This document shows positions 47,179 to 58,111 of a DNA stretch of 64,000 nucleotides, in pieces. This DNA is from CAWKAV01 sp963847735 (GTDB lineage Bacteria; Desulfobacterota; Desulfuromonadia; Desulfuromonadales; BM103): assembly GCA_963847735.1 (NCBI GenBank), contig CAWKAV010000003.1, forward strand, positions 266,023-330,022, read 5' to 3'. The notes under the pieces are model-generated. The model had not been told where the DNA came from, did not search any database, and was given only the letters and a program-made list of their open reading frames with translations. The position numbers and the translations under genes were made by a program. Every line of letters begins with the position of its first letter. The stretch's first letter is position 1.

Positions 47179-50100
47179 GGCAAATACCCATTTGATCTCA
47201 TGCAGTCCACCAAACCTCCAATCTGAATTCCACCTACAATCTGCTGACCATAGTTAGAACTAGCATTCCATCCCGCGTCGGCAATTGCCTGCAAACCGTT
47301 TTGCATACGGGGTGAACGAGCACCACCTATCAGTGCTCGTATCAAGTAACTCCCGTACGACAAATTTCCAGAATTCTGATTAGTTGCGGTATGGGGCACC
47401 GAATTGAGTGATGCAATCAGCTGTGGACCAAAGCCGACGGATTCGGGGAAACATGCATTGGATGTTCTGCCGGCCTCGACTGGACAAGGAACCGCTAACC
47501 CTCCCCAATTCCCGTTATTTTGACCTCCGAAGAAATTGTTTTGTGCGCGTTTCTCCGCTGCTTGCATATAACCACTTTCCCAGGCTCCCCCATTGCAGAA
47601 ACATCGTCGTCAATGAGTTAGTAAAGTTACCAAGACGCGGACTGAGAGCCGATAGTTGACCTTGAATATAGAGTGCTCCTTGGGTTGCACCGGCGTGGTT
47701 TTTCTTAATGAAGTCTAACTTCATCTCGGTCACGGGATCGCTCGCTGGATTGCATTTCGGGAAGCCCGATGCGGCTCTATTGCTGCCGCCACCTTGCTGC
47801 GGATCGTAGAAATATGGCTTAAGCACGAACCCAATCGGCCCGCCCTCACGATCAAAGACCGGATAGAGGAATGCTCCCTGAAAAGGGTTGGGCCTTCTAG
47901 CGTAGCAGTATACTGGTGACTCGTCTGGATCTTCGCAGATGTCACGCAGTAGGCCCATTCTGTCGGTGCCGTTGACCGGGTCGTTTTCGAGATACGCATA
48001 CCGATTCCACGTCTGTGGATCGGTCATCGCCGCACTCCCCCCATACGGATCCGCCGTAGTAAACCGCCCCATCGTCGGCGAGTAGTAGCGGTTCCATCGC
48101 GTAGTCGAGCCCGGTCCCATCTCTTCGGTACGTCGCGAAGTAATCCTTCGTGTCGCTGGGCGGCGTTCCGTCGGTCTCGCCGTAGGGGAAGTGCTTGGCT
48201 TCGCTTGCCAGCCGGTTGGGCGTTACCGCCTTCAGCGTGCTCCCCGTCTTCTGGAACATCTTGCGGCCGGCGAAGTAGATCCAGCGCTGGTTTTCCTGCG
48301 TAGCTGGTGCAGTTGTGGTGCAGGTTTCCTGCATCTCCATCAGGCGCTCGCCGCCCATGCCGTAGAGATAGTAGGTGACCGTGTTGCCGTTGCGCACGAA
48401 GACGCGCTGGTTGGCTTGGTTGTAGCCGTATATCTGCGTGCCCGCGCTCGAGTGGTTCGAGCTCACCATCCTATTGGCTACATCATACGCCACCGTCATC
48501 AGCGGCATCGTCGTCATGTTTCCGTTGGGGTCGTAGCGCGTAGCCGGCTGTGTGCTGATGCCGGTTGGTGTTCTTGTCCACCGACACGCTGTGCGTGGGT
48601 CCGCTGCCTTTGGTCACGTTCTGGTTGGTCGCGGTTGCCGAAGCCGTCGTAGACCCAGGAGAGGCCCCAGCCTCCGGCGCCCACCGTCTCCGCGCTGGTT
48701 AGCCTGTTTAAGGAATCATACTGGTACTCGACGGCTTCGCCCGAGAGATGGTCGATCTGCTGGATGATCTGCCCGTTGTTGTTCGTTGTGGGGAACACGT
48801 AGCTGAGGTTCTGCAACTGCGTGCCGTCCCTGGGTGACCGTTTGGTTGGTCATCTGGTAGAGCGTGTTGAAGGTGTAGGCGTTGTTGACCGCCGTGCCCG
48901 AGCCGTCGTCCCGGGTGAAGGCCGTCATCGCCCCAGCGGCGTTGTAGTTGATACCGCTCACCAGGGTGAGGCTCTCGCCGGTCATCGTGGCCGGGCGCCA
49001 GGCGTTGTCGTAGGTGTAGGCGTAGCTATAGAGGCTGCCCGTTGTGCCGTAGCCGAAGCTGGTCATCCGGCCCATGGCGTTCCACTCCGGGTCAATCCTT
49101 CGGGTGAGCGTGGTGCTGCCGACGCGCGCTTCCAGGCCGAATCGCGGTATTGCAGCAGGCCCGACGGCTCGTAGGAATAGGTCTCGTTGTACTCGGTGAC
49201 GATGGAATCGCACTGCTTGGCGGTGACTTTGCCGAGGCGGCCGGCGAGGTTCGATCCGCCGCCGCTGTCGTACTGGTTGATCAGTTCCTGGCAGGCTTGC
49301 TCCACGTGCGCCGAGCCGTTCCAGGTGTAGCGCTTGATGTTCGTCACTCGCTTCATGGAGTCGTAGGTGAAGGCGGTCTTCTGGTTCTTCGCGTCGATGG
49401 TGTGGGCCACCGTGCCATCGCTGTTGTAGGTGTAGTTCGTCGTGCCGGTTTCGGGCTTGGTGACGCTCAAGCAGCCGCCCGGTCGAAAGCTCGTAGTTGA
49501 AGGTGCGCGTCTGTGTGTAAGCGCCGCGCGTCATCACGGCGGTGGCGAGCTGGCCGCGGATCGGTGTAGGTGTAGGTGGTGATCAGGTCCGCGCCGCCGG
49601 CCGGGTTGGGTTCGTAGACCTTCACGAGCTGGCCGAGGCCGTTCGATTCGTACTTCTTCCACTTGCCCGCGGCGTCGGTGATTTTGACGGTGTTCTTCTC
49701 GTAGAGATACGTGGTGCTGCCTGCCCCGTCCGGCAGCGCGACACTGAGCGTGCGGCCGAGGGCGTCGTAGCTGTAGGTGGTCCACTTGACGGTGCCGCCC
49801 GGCGCGTAGGGCAACGAGACGCGCTTCACTTTGCCTGAAGGCGAGCAGGCGCAGGCGTCGTATTCGGTGTCGGTGAACGTATCGGCTTGCCAGTCATCCC
49901 CGCCGGATTCGGCTTTGATGGGCCGGCCGAGGCCGTCCATGTGGGTTTTCTGATAGATCGCCTTCCCGGGCTCGGAAACCGCGCGCGTGTAGACCGTGTT
50001 GAGCCGGGTCCCGGTGTCGATGCCATACGTGTAACTGGTTCTCGCGCCGGTGACCGAGAAGGTATCCACCACGCGGCCGTAGCTGTCGTAGTTGGTGCTG

Positions 50101-52880
50101 GCGATGGCGTTGTTGGGCGCGGTGGTCTGCGTGGGCCGGTAGTCGGTGTCGTAGCTGAAGCTGGTCGCCAGCGTGCTGGTGCCGTTGGGCGTGATGACGT
50201 CGGGCATCGTGAAGGCGCCCGCGGAGGAGAATCCAGCGGTGACTTCCGGCCCGGGGCCGGTGCTGCGGACCGTGTTGCCCAGGTAGTCGTATTTGTAGGT
50301 GGTGGTGACGCCGCCCGCGGTGACGGTGGCGACGTTGGCGCGGAACGGCGTGGATGTGCAATAGGTGCCGCCCGCGAAGTTCGATGCCGCCGGGCAACCG
50401 ATGCCGCTATCGAGGTTATTGCCGTAGGTGATTTCCTGCAGCACCAGATAGGGCGAGGTGTGCTGGAACTCTACCTTGGTGAGACGGTTGACGATGCGGT
50501 TGGTGGTGAAGGTGCCGTTGGTGTAGTGGGCGTAGTGATACTGGGTCCAGCGCAGCGGATTCACCAGATCGTTTGAATCGTAGAAGACCGAGGAGACCTG
50601 GTTGCCCTGATCGTCCACCCACTGATTGAAGCGGTTGATCCACTGGTTGCCGGTGCCGGGATCGGCAATGCTATCCACGCGCCACAGGAAATACTTCGCG
50701 GGCAGGTGATAGTTCCACAGCGCGCTCTGCCGCCGCTTCACCGTGCCGGAGGGAAGTTCGCGTTCGTCGAGGTTGGTCCAGAGCCCGTAGTAATACTGCG
50801 CCGTGTTGGTTTCGAAGGTCCAGATCTTATCGCTCACGCCGGAGGCGTCTTCGACCCGCGTGGTGACGGGAATCGTGCCGCCGCTGGTGCGCGTGAAGGT
50901 GTAGGTAAAAGTGCTGCCGCCGGGCGTGGGCGTGAGCTTGCGCTCGGTGACATGGCGGACGGTCTTGCCCGAGTAGGCAGCCGAGGCGTATTCGTAATCC
51001 ATGTAGCCGCCGTAGGGCAGGGTAATGCGGGTGAGTTCGCCCGAGTCATTGGTGTGATAGCTGAAGTTCGTCTCGCCCGCGCCGGATTTGGCGATCTTGG
51101 TGAGGAATCGGACGGTGCCCCCGATGAAGGCGCCGCTGATGGGAGACTTGAGCGCGATGGTGGAGGTGGACTGCGTGAAGGTGGTGGTATCGACCACACC
51201 CAGGCCGCTGTTGCGGCTGATCTGCTGCAGCTTCTCCACGAGAGCACCGTCGGTCCCGTAAGAGAAGAGATAAGTGCGGCGGCCACCGCCCGCAACCGGG
51301 AGCGCGCCCACGTCTTCAATCTCCGCGATACGGGCCGAGGAGTTGGCCCAGGTGGCGTTCTTGCCGATGCGGTAGCGCACGAAGATCTGATTGCCGTTGA
51401 CGTCCTGCATCAGCGTGGGGTAGCGGGTGTTGGCGTCGGCTTCGCCGGAGGCCGAGACGCAATCCATCACCCAGAAGGAGCCGTCTTTGAACCAGACACG
51501 ATTGGTGGCGGGGTCGTACTCATAGAGGGGAGCAAAGCCCGAGGGCCGCCACTTGCCGCTGCTGTAAACGTCGAGGAAGTACTCGGCGCCGGTGCCGTCT
51601 TCGTACACATAGTAGAGCAAGGTGGGGCCATCCAGCACCGGCCGGACGCTACCGAATTGCATCTTCCAGCCATATCCGAAGCCAAGGTTCTTTCCGTAGT
51701 GAAGCGGCGTGCCGCCTGAATCCATCCAGTTCTGTGAGTTGTAGCTAAGAACGAGTGAGGCGCCGTGGCCATTGCGCCCGGCCGCGCTGAGAACCGGCAG
51801 GGTGAGGTTGAGGTTGCCCGAAAGCAGGTCGAGGCTTTCCGGGGCGCTGCCCCAGGTGGAGACGTTCGGCGGCAGGCCGATGCGTCGCGGCAGGTTGGAG
51901 AGCGCCGGGCTCGATGGCGACGGCGTGGTGACGTCGCGGGGAACCTCGGTCATGTTGCCGTGACGGTCATAGGCGCGAACCTTGTAGTTGTAGGTGGTGT
52001 TGGGCGTGAGTCCGTTGTCGGTGTAGCTCATCGAACCGGGCTGCGCGAGGATAGTGGTCTTGAGCGTGGAGCCGCGATAGACCTGATAGTAGGCGATGCC
52101 GGAGGGGCCGTAGGAGGAGCCGCCCGCGGTGTCGGTGACCGGCAGCCATTGGAGGGTGACCTGGTTCGGCGCCGCGACCGTGGTGAGGCTGCCGTTCAAA
52201 GAGCCGTAGTCGGGCGCGCCGGTTTCGATCGTTGCCAGTGCAGCCACATCCATCTGGGTGCCAGAATTCGCGCCCTTGATGCCGACGCCCGGCTTGCCGG
52301 CGGTCCACTCGCTGTCGGTGGCGGACATCAGATAGACATCGTCGACATAGACATGGATCTTCCAGACCCCGCCCGCGTTGGTGCGAACGGCCTTGATGGT
52401 GGAGGTGGGCGTCAGCGTGGCCGACTGGCTCCCGATGGTGAGGCTCCAGCTATAGCCCCAGATCATCTTCATGATGCTGACGGTCGCGTGGTAATTGCCG
52501 CCGCTATGGGAGAGATCGGCAACGATGGCGTAGCCCTTGCCCTCCGTGCTTGACGAAGTCTTGTAGCGGGCATCGTTGGTGGCGGTGAGATAGAGGATCA
52601 CCGAACCCGTGGTGGCGCCGCCGCCCGAGAGGGCGAGCTTGGCCCGCGATTCGTGCTGGCCGCCGGTGGCAACGCTATAGCGATAGATGAGGCTGGCGCC
52701 ATCGGTGGACGAACTGGTGATCAGGCTGGTGCCCGAACCGGAAACGCTTCCATTTACGTACCAATTGTTCAGCGAGAACCAGAAATCATCGCTAAAGAAC
52801 GGAGAATTGGCGTGAATTGGCGAAGCAATGATGATGACGAGCGCGGCAACAGCACATACACGAAGGGCTTGGCGGAGCAT
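47175..52880 (-). CDS. RHS/YD-repeat protein with variable C-terminal tip, frameshifted
   Basis: A giant secreted protein (~1,900 codons). Signal peptide 1-24 (LVIIIASPIHA), a LamG-like beta domain (~25-225), a fibronectin type III domain (~228-320, YYQVYRGSTLKTTILAQPGS), the RHS entry region (LSGNLNLTLPVLSAAGRNGH) and many YD repeats (YKYDYLGNTVRS, YDSYGRVVDTFSVTGARTSY). The core ends with RYYSPTMGRFTTADPYG and NRYAYLENDPVNGTDRMG (~47,930-48,090). Beyond it is a ~250-residue tip without a recognised toxin fold. Intact to ~49,560, then about six or seven frame changes. Such proteins form a hollow cocoon around their tip. Confidence 0.85.
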
Positions 52881-52936
52881 GGAAGCGGTCTCCTTCTAGG
52901 GGATTCTTGTTCGCCGGCGACGGCAATTATGGTGAT

Positions 52937-53431
52937 TTATCGGTTCAGGAACGCGGCCAGGGAGAGTCCCTCGGGGAGCGTACCCGCTTTATCGATTGCT
53001 TCTGGATTCAGGAGTTCTTCCGCAGTGAAGAACCGCACACGGACCTCGAGAGGGGCGCGCACGCCTTCGAGCGAGGCCGCATCGCGGGCCTGCAGATCGA
53101 CCAGCGCCCAGGCGTTGTCGTTGCTGTACATGGCGCGGAAGGAAACAATGCCGGCTGGCACTTCGGCCTTGCTGGAATCGGTCTTGACGCGCTCAGCGGG
53201 CTGCTTGAGCGGGGATTCGCGGTCTTCGAGGAACAGCGGTGCTTTGGCGTTGGCCGTGCCCGGAACGGGAACGACGGGAACGAGGGCGATGATGCGTGTA
53301 GGGTCTAACTGCGGGGACGGTTTATATTGTCCATCGACTGGAAAACGGCGTTCCAGCGAAGCGGGAGGACGCTCCTGAGCCAGCGCGGCGGCGGCGCAGA
53401 GAAGGACAAATGCAACGGTTATTTTGTGCAT
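52937..53431 (-). CDS. secreted protein of unknown function upstream of the RHS gene
   Basis: A 164-residue protein with signal peptide MHKITVAFVLLCAAAALAQE, then PPASLERRFPVDGQYKPSPQ and a C-terminal region ending GTLPEGLSLAAFLNR. I recognise no domain. It lies 56 bases ahead of the RHS gene on the same strand and behind the G-tract promoter, so the two are probably co-transcribed. Confidence 0.65.
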   Translation of the reverse strand: MHKITVAFVLLCAAAALAQERPPASLERRFPVDGQYKPSPQLDPTRIIALVPVVPVPGTANAKAPLFLEDRESPLKQPAERVKTDSSKAEVPAGIVSFRAMYSNDNAWALVDLQARDAASLEGVRAPLEVRVRFFTAEELLNPEAIDKAGTLPEGLSLAAFLNR

Positions 53432-53461
53432 TCGCAGATCCTATATTTGAGGACTTAGCTG

Positions 53462-53494
53462 AGAATACCCCCCCCCCCCCCGCGATTTCGGCAA
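53462..53494 (-). promoter_or_regulatory. promoter with a 14-base G tract as spacer (possible phase switch)
   Basis: On the minus strand TTGCCG (53494-53489), then AAATCGC, then 14 consecutive G (53481-53468), then TATTCT (53467-53462). The -35 to -10 distance is 21 bases, too long for good activity; loss of three or four G would restore 17-18. The tract lies ~37 bases ahead of the start codon at 53431. Confidence 0.5.
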
Positions 53495-54009
53495 GAGTTA
53501 TTTTTGGGAACTGCCGAAAGTTTACAATTCTCGCGGAAATGGGCCAGAAGCGGACCGCCCGCTGACGTGGGTTTGGCGGCAGTAAGGGGCATGGGTCGCT
53601 GTGACAAGCGGGGAGCGGGCCGGGAGATGTCCGGGTGGCACCACTGGACGTGGTGCTCTTCTGGTGGGGGCCGGGTCCACGCGTGTGAAACGCCTGGCTT
53701 TTCGCTGGCGATCGCTGACGCTACGGGCTCCGTGCTAGCCCCGCACTGACGTTTCGGGTGCGGATTGGGTGGCGCGCGGTTTGCGGGGATGCTTTTCGGG
53801 GCGCGGGTGGATTTGTGGCGCAGCCGTCGGGGCGCCGTGTCCTCCTTTCACGAACTAGCGGCGATTTTTCGGCCCGCAGCCCCTGTCGCCCCTGGCTACA
53901 CGGTGTTTCGTTCCGCCGGGCCGATGGCTGTGGCGCGTCGCCGATCCCACCGCGTTCCTGCTTTCGCAACCAGTGCCAGCACCTGCATGACTCTATCTGC
54001 CTTGTAGTC

Positions 54010-54307
54010 CGTCACTTGGTATCGCAAAGTACTTCCTTACGGCGGCGCCTGCCGACAATAGAGCCGGATGGCGTTTTCGGCGGCGAGCTTCGTCGCGCCA
54101 GATCGTCCAGGTGAATGTCTATGTCGATGTTTCTCTCGTCCCTCGAAGCTCTGCTCCCCCGTGTTTCCGGCGCGGGGAACTGCCGTCGGCCAGGGACTTG
54201 GCAAGTGCCGAAAAAGGGCGAAAGTGGGCGAAAGTACGCACACCCTACACACACCGGCCAAGTCATTGATTAGAAAAGAGATCGCCTCAATTACGGAGGA
54301 AAAGAGT
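54010..54307 (-). repeat. ~300-bp dispersed repeat, copy B (inverted relative to copy A)
   Basis: The reverse complement matches copy A (45556-45840) in ordered blocks, with the best conserved at both ends: CTCTTTTCCTCCGT..TTGAGGCGATCTCTTTTCT at one end and GCCATCCGGCTCTATTGTCG..AAGTACTTT at the other. The two copies bracket the RHS block, 8.2 kb apart. Confidence 0.7.
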
Positions 54308-54762
54308 CTTCACTTTTTTTTGCCGTACGCACATCGGACCCGCGCGTTTGGCGGCGCACTGGATGCTCTTCCGTGGACAACGCGCGGTCTCCGGGCGGTG
54401 CCTTGGAGCGTCGCTGCGTGACAAAGCCCGTCCCGTTAGGGGCGGGCATTCTCGATATTCCGCCCGACGCCGCCATCGGCTGGATCGCCGGGCAGGTGCT
54501 CGGCCATGTGGGTTGGTCGGTGAACGTTACGGTGTACCCACAGCCTGAAGACGGGGGCTCTGTTTGGGAGGCGTTTTGGGTCTTAGCGGCCTCCGATGGG
54601 CTTCGCGCCGGAGGCTCGAACAATGGGCGCTCGGCCGGGCTGCGCGGGGCACTTCGGTTTTTCGTTTTGAGCGCGCAGCCGATGGCACACGGCGGCGCTC
54701 GTTTCGACGGAATTGGCGGCCTGTGACAAACTGGAGGTCTGCGCGTCAAGGCGCTCTTTTTC

Positions 54763-55749
54763 ATGAAACAGCGGGTGGCGGTAATCTACGGGGGCCGGAG
54801 CGGGGAGCATGACGTTTCCGTCCTTTCCGCGCGTTCCGTAATGGGAGCTCTCGACCAGAACCGGTTCGAGGTGGTGCCGTTTTATATCAATCGCGAGGGG
54901 CGGTGGGACCCTCACTCGCTTCGGCCCGAGCCGGGGGCCAATGAGGGCGTCGATATCGCCTTTCCCGTCCTTCATGGCAGCTTTGGCGAAGATGGGACGA
55001 TTCAGGGGCTTCTTGAACTGGCCGATCTTCCGTACGTGGGCGCGGGCGTGCTGGGCAGTTCGGTCTGCATGGACAAAGTGTTCACCAAGCGGATTTGCGC
55101 GCAATCCGGAATTCCCGTGGTTGCGTTTGTTGCCGGCTTCACCTGGCATGCGGCCGCGGAAATCGTGGAGCAGGTGGAGGCTTCGTTCGGCTACCCCTGC
55201 TTTGTGAAACCCGCCAACCTGGGCTCGTCGGTGGGCATTTCAAAGGCGGCGGACCGGGCCGCACTACTTGAGGCGATTCGCATTGCCGGCGGCTATGATA
55301 CCTCCGTGCTGGTGGAGCGCGCCGTCGCCGGGCAGGAACTGGAGTGCTCCATTCTGGGGAACGAGTTCATCGAAGCTTCCGTCGTTGGAGAGATCGTCCC
55401 CGGCAAGGAGTTCTACGACTATGAGGATAAGTACCTCGACGGTAAGGCGCAGACCCTGATTCCGGCGCGAATTTCCGAGGAAGAGCAGCAGCAGGTTCGC
55501 CAGCTTGCCGTGAAGGCCGCCCAGGCGCTGGGCGTGGAGGGCATGGCGCGGGTGGATTTCTTTCGGGAAGCCTCAACGGGCCAGATCTACCTGAACGAAG
55601 TGAATACGATTCCCGGCTTCACCAGCATCAGCATGTATAGCAAGATGTGGGAAGCCACCGGCTTGCCTTACCCGGAACTGCTCGGCCGCCTGCTGGATCT
55701 GGCCGTGGAACGGCATCGGCGCAAGAGGAGTCTCAAATATACCCGCTAG
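54763..55749 (+). CDS. ddl: D-alanine--D-alanine ligase
   Basis: Ddl makes the D-Ala-D-Ala dipeptide of peptidoglycan. The 328-residue ATP-grasp protein has VAVIYGGRSGEHDVSVLSA, FPVLHGSFGEDGTIQGLLEL, KPANLGSSVGISKA and the C-terminal IYLNEVNTIPGFTSISMYSK. The omega-loop reads FYDYEDKY, with the Tyr expected for D-Ala-D-Ala rather than D-Ala-D-Lac specificity. The ATG is the first of its frame; no clear ribosome site precedes it. Confidence 0.95.
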   Translation: MKQRVAVIYGGRSGEHDVSVLSARSVMGALDQNRFEVVPFYINREGRWDPHSLRPEPGANEGVDIAFPVLHGSFGEDGTIQGLLELADLPYVGAGVLGSSVCMDKVFTKRICAQSGIPVVAFVAGFTWHAAAEIVEQVEASFGYPCFVKPANLGSSVGISKAADRAALLEAIRIAGGYDTSVLVERAVAGQELECSILGNEFIEASVVGEIVPGKEFYDYEDKYLDGKAQTLIPARISEEEQQQVRQLAVKAAQALGVEGMARVDFFREASTGQIYLNEVNTIPGFTSISMYSKMWEATGLPYPELLGRLLDLAVERHRRKRSLKYTR

Positions 55750-55757
55750 GCCAGCCG

Positions 55758-57233
55758 ATGATTCGTTCCCTTCTTGCCATCGCTCTTTTCTGTCTCGCGG
55801 CTCCGGGCCAGGAAACCTTTGAGGATGTGCTCCGCACGTTCACGAAAGTTTACGCCCAGGTGGAAGCCAATGCCGCCGACCCGGTAAACCCCGACCTGGC
55901 GATCTTCGAAGGCGCGCTCCCCGGCGCGGTGCGTGCGCTCGACCCGTTCTCCGCCTTCCTGACGCCGGATCGTTTCGCCCAGCTGCGGGAAATGCAGGAG
56001 TCGAAGGAAAAGGGATTCGGGAGCATCGTCTCCATCCTTCCGGGAAGAATCATCGTGCTGCAGGTGCTGCCGGAAACACCGATGGCGCGAGCGGGCATTG
56101 AGCCCGGAGACGAATTTGTTGGGGTGAACAACTACCTGATCCAGGCTCTCGACGACCAGCAGATTCTGGAACTGCTGAATATGGCTCGCCAGGGTACGGT
56201 GAGCGTGGTGGTCCGGCGGCCGGGCAGCGCGAAGCCCCTGCAGTTCACCCTGACACCGCAGGAAATGGACTCCCGTTCGGTGGACAAGGCGTTTCTTCTC
56301 AAAGACGAAATCGCGTATATCCACATCAAGAGCTTCGAGGGGGAGACGGCGCGGCAGTTCCGCGATGCCCTTGAGGCACTGGGGGGCGACGATCTGAAGG
56401 GCCTTCTATTGGATCTCCGAGACAACCCTGGGGGCGTGGTGGATTCGGCGCTCGACCTGTCGTCGTTTCTGCTGCCGCCGGGCTCAACGATCCTTACGGC
56501 GAAAGGGCGTTCGCAGCCGCCCGTCGTGGAACGCGTCCCCGCCGCGGCGAAGCCGTACCGGCTTCCCGTAGTGGTGCTGATGAACCAGAAGACCGCCAGC
56601 GCGGCGGAGATCGTGGCCGGCGCCCTGCGCGACCACAAGCGCGCGACCCTGCTGGGGCAGAGATCCTACGGCAAGGGCCTCGTCCAGCGGGTGTTTTCTC
56701 TTTCTTCCGGCACGGGCCTGGCGCTGACGACGTCGTACTACTTCACGCCGTCGGGCGACAGCATCCAGCGCCCGCTGAAGGGTAGCCAGACGAAGGTCCA
56801 GAGCAGCGAGGGCAACGGGAACCCGACCCAATACCCGGAGGACCCCGCTGCGCCAACCGGCAGCCTGATTGCCGGCGAAGGCGGAATTGCCCCCGACGAG
56901 GAAGTGCAACCCCCGGCCACTAACCAGCTTCGCTATGTGCTGGAGGGCACCGGATCGTTTGCCAGCTTCGCCACGGAATACTTGAGATCGAACCCGGGCA
57001 TCACCGCCGAGTTTCAGGTCTCCGGACAGGTGCTGGACCGCTTCCAGTATTTCCTCGCGCGGCAGAATATCCAGCCGCCGCTATCGATGTGGATCGCCAA
57101 CTCGGATTACATCCGGATCCGCTTGCAGGCGGAGATTCTCAACCAGGCGCTGGGTGTGGAGTACGGGGAGAAGGTGGAAACCGAACTTGACCCTGCCATC
57201 CAGCGTGGTCTTGAGATTCTCGCTGGGAACTGA
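55758..57233 (+). CDS. S41 family C-terminal processing peptidase
   Basis: A secreted tail-specific protease of 491 residues. The ATG at 55758 starts a signal peptide (MIRSLLAIALFCLAAPGQ). A PDZ domain (~85-170, LPETPMARAGIEPGDEFVGV) precedes the catalytic domain: AYIHIKSFEGETARQF, LLLDLRDNPGGVVDSALDL, the Ser in NQKTASAAEIVAGAL and the Lys in GQRSYGKGLVQRVF. A C-terminal helical domain follows. It starts 8 bases after the ddl stop, so the two are probably one operon for envelope growth. Confidence 0.93.
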   Translation: MIRSLLAIALFCLAAPGQETFEDVLRTFTKVYAQVEANAADPVNPDLAIFEGALPGAVRALDPFSAFLTPDRFAQLREMQESKEKGFGSIVSILPGRIIVLQVLPETPMARAGIEPGDEFVGVNNYLIQALDDQQILELLNMARQGTVSVVVRRPGSAKPLQFTLTPQEMDSRSVDKAFLLKDEIAYIHIKSFEGETARQFRDALEALGGDDLKGLLLDLRDNPGGVVDSALDLSSFLLPPGSTILTAKGRSQPPVVERVPAAAKPYRLPVVVLMNQKTASAAEIVAGALRDHKRATLLGQRSYGKGLVQRVFSLSSGTGLALTTSYYFTPSGDSIQRPLKGSQTKVQSSEGNGNPTQYPEDPAAPTGSLIAGEGGIAPDEEVQPPATNQLRYVLEGTGSFASFATEYLRSNPGITAEFQVSGQVLDRFQYFLARQNIQPPLSMWIANSDYIRIRLQAEILNQALGVEYGEKVETELDPAIQRGLEILAGN

Positions 57234-57288
57234 TCTACGGTCGCCGCGCTTGGCGGTGGGTGAGTTCCGCCGCGGCTTTGCTGTCGCT

Positions 57289-57957
57289 CTAGTTGTTCGT
57301 CACCATAGGTACGAAGATTACGGGGATTGAGCTTTTGCGGGTGAGTTCACCACTCGCATCTTTGTCGATGATGATCAGCATCTGGGCATCCGGAGAGTCG
57401 CCCTCGGGAGCGACCAGGCGGCCGCCCGGCATCAGTTGTTCGGTTAATGTGTCGGGGATTTCCGGCGGCGCGGCGGTGACGATTACGCGGTGGAAGGGTG
57501 CCTTTTCGGACCATCCCTGGTAGCCGTCGCCGGCGCGCACGGTTACCTTTCGATAGCCCAATTCCCGCAAGGTGTTTCTGGAGCGAATGGCCAGCTCCGG
57601 GACGATCTCGATGGAGAAAACCTCGGCGGCCAGCTCATTCAGGATCGCGGCCTGATAGCCGGAGCCGGTGCCGATTTCCAGAATGCGATGCCACGGCTTC
57701 ACATCCAGCAGTTCCGTCATCAGAGCGACGATATACGGCTGGGAGATGGTGGAACGATACCCGATCGGCAGAGCGCGATCTTCGTAGGCGCGAGACCGCA
57801 TCTCTTCGGGAACGAACTGGTGGCGCGGAACCCGTTCCATCACCTCCAACACCTCGCGTGATTTTATGCCTCTCATTCGCAACTGGGTGCGCACCATTTC
57901 CAATCGCGCTTCCCGCAGCGCACCGTTTCCATTGCTCTGAGTTTGCGCTGTGCCCAT
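57289..57957 (-). CDS. pcm: protein-L-isoaspartate O-methyltransferase
   Basis: Pcm methylates damaged isoaspartyl residues with S-adenosylmethionine and starts their repair. The ATG at 57957 follows GGAGGTGGTCCG and gives MGTAQTQSNGNGALREARLE; upstream in-frame codons lack a ribosome site. Family features: MVRTQLRMRGIKSREVLEVM, ERVPRHQFVPEEMRSRAYED, SAM-binding ILEIGTGSGYQAAIL, and GDGYQGW. 222 residues. Divergent from the PfkB kinase gene. Confidence 0.92.
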   Translation of the reverse strand: MGTAQTQSNGNGALREARLEMVRTQLRMRGIKSREVLEVMERVPRHQFVPEEMRSRAYEDRALPIGYRSTISQPYIVALMTELLDVKPWHRILEIGTGSGYQAAILNELAAEVFSIEIVPELAIRSRNTLRELGYRKVTVRAGDGYQGWSEKAPFHRVIVTAAPPEIPDTLTEQLMPGGRLVAPEGDSPDAQMLIIIDKDASGELTRKSSIPVIFVPMVTNN

Positions 57958-58111
57958 CGGACCACCTCCATGGGATGTTGGCGAGGAAGCTGCCTTCACT
58001 GTGTCGAATACCGGCCACGGTGTCAACGGTTGTCGCTACGCGATGCAGCCGATTCGCGAGATACTGGCTGTTTGCGGCGCGCTCACGCCAGCATTGCAGG
58101 GGAGGCCAGCC

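Larger units (their letters stand above)
53432..54762. other. 1.3-kb region without a confident gene
   Basis: Contains the G/C-tract promoter (53462-53494), repeat copy B (54010-54307) and several overlapping open frames of unlikely composition. A plus-strand frame at 54373-54726 contains GAGILDIPPDAAIGWIAGQV and might be a remnant gene, but I see no family or start signal for it. Confidence 0.45.

Noticed and set aside
47175..52880. Tc-toxin (TcB/TcC) or type VI secretion effector
   Set aside because: The protein has its own Sec-type signal peptide and no PAAR, VgrG or TcA-like gene is nearby.
54763..55749. Ddl as a vancomycin-resistance D-Ala-D-Lac ligase
   Set aside because: The omega-loop keeps the Tyr of D-Ala-D-Ala ligases and no van genes are nearby.
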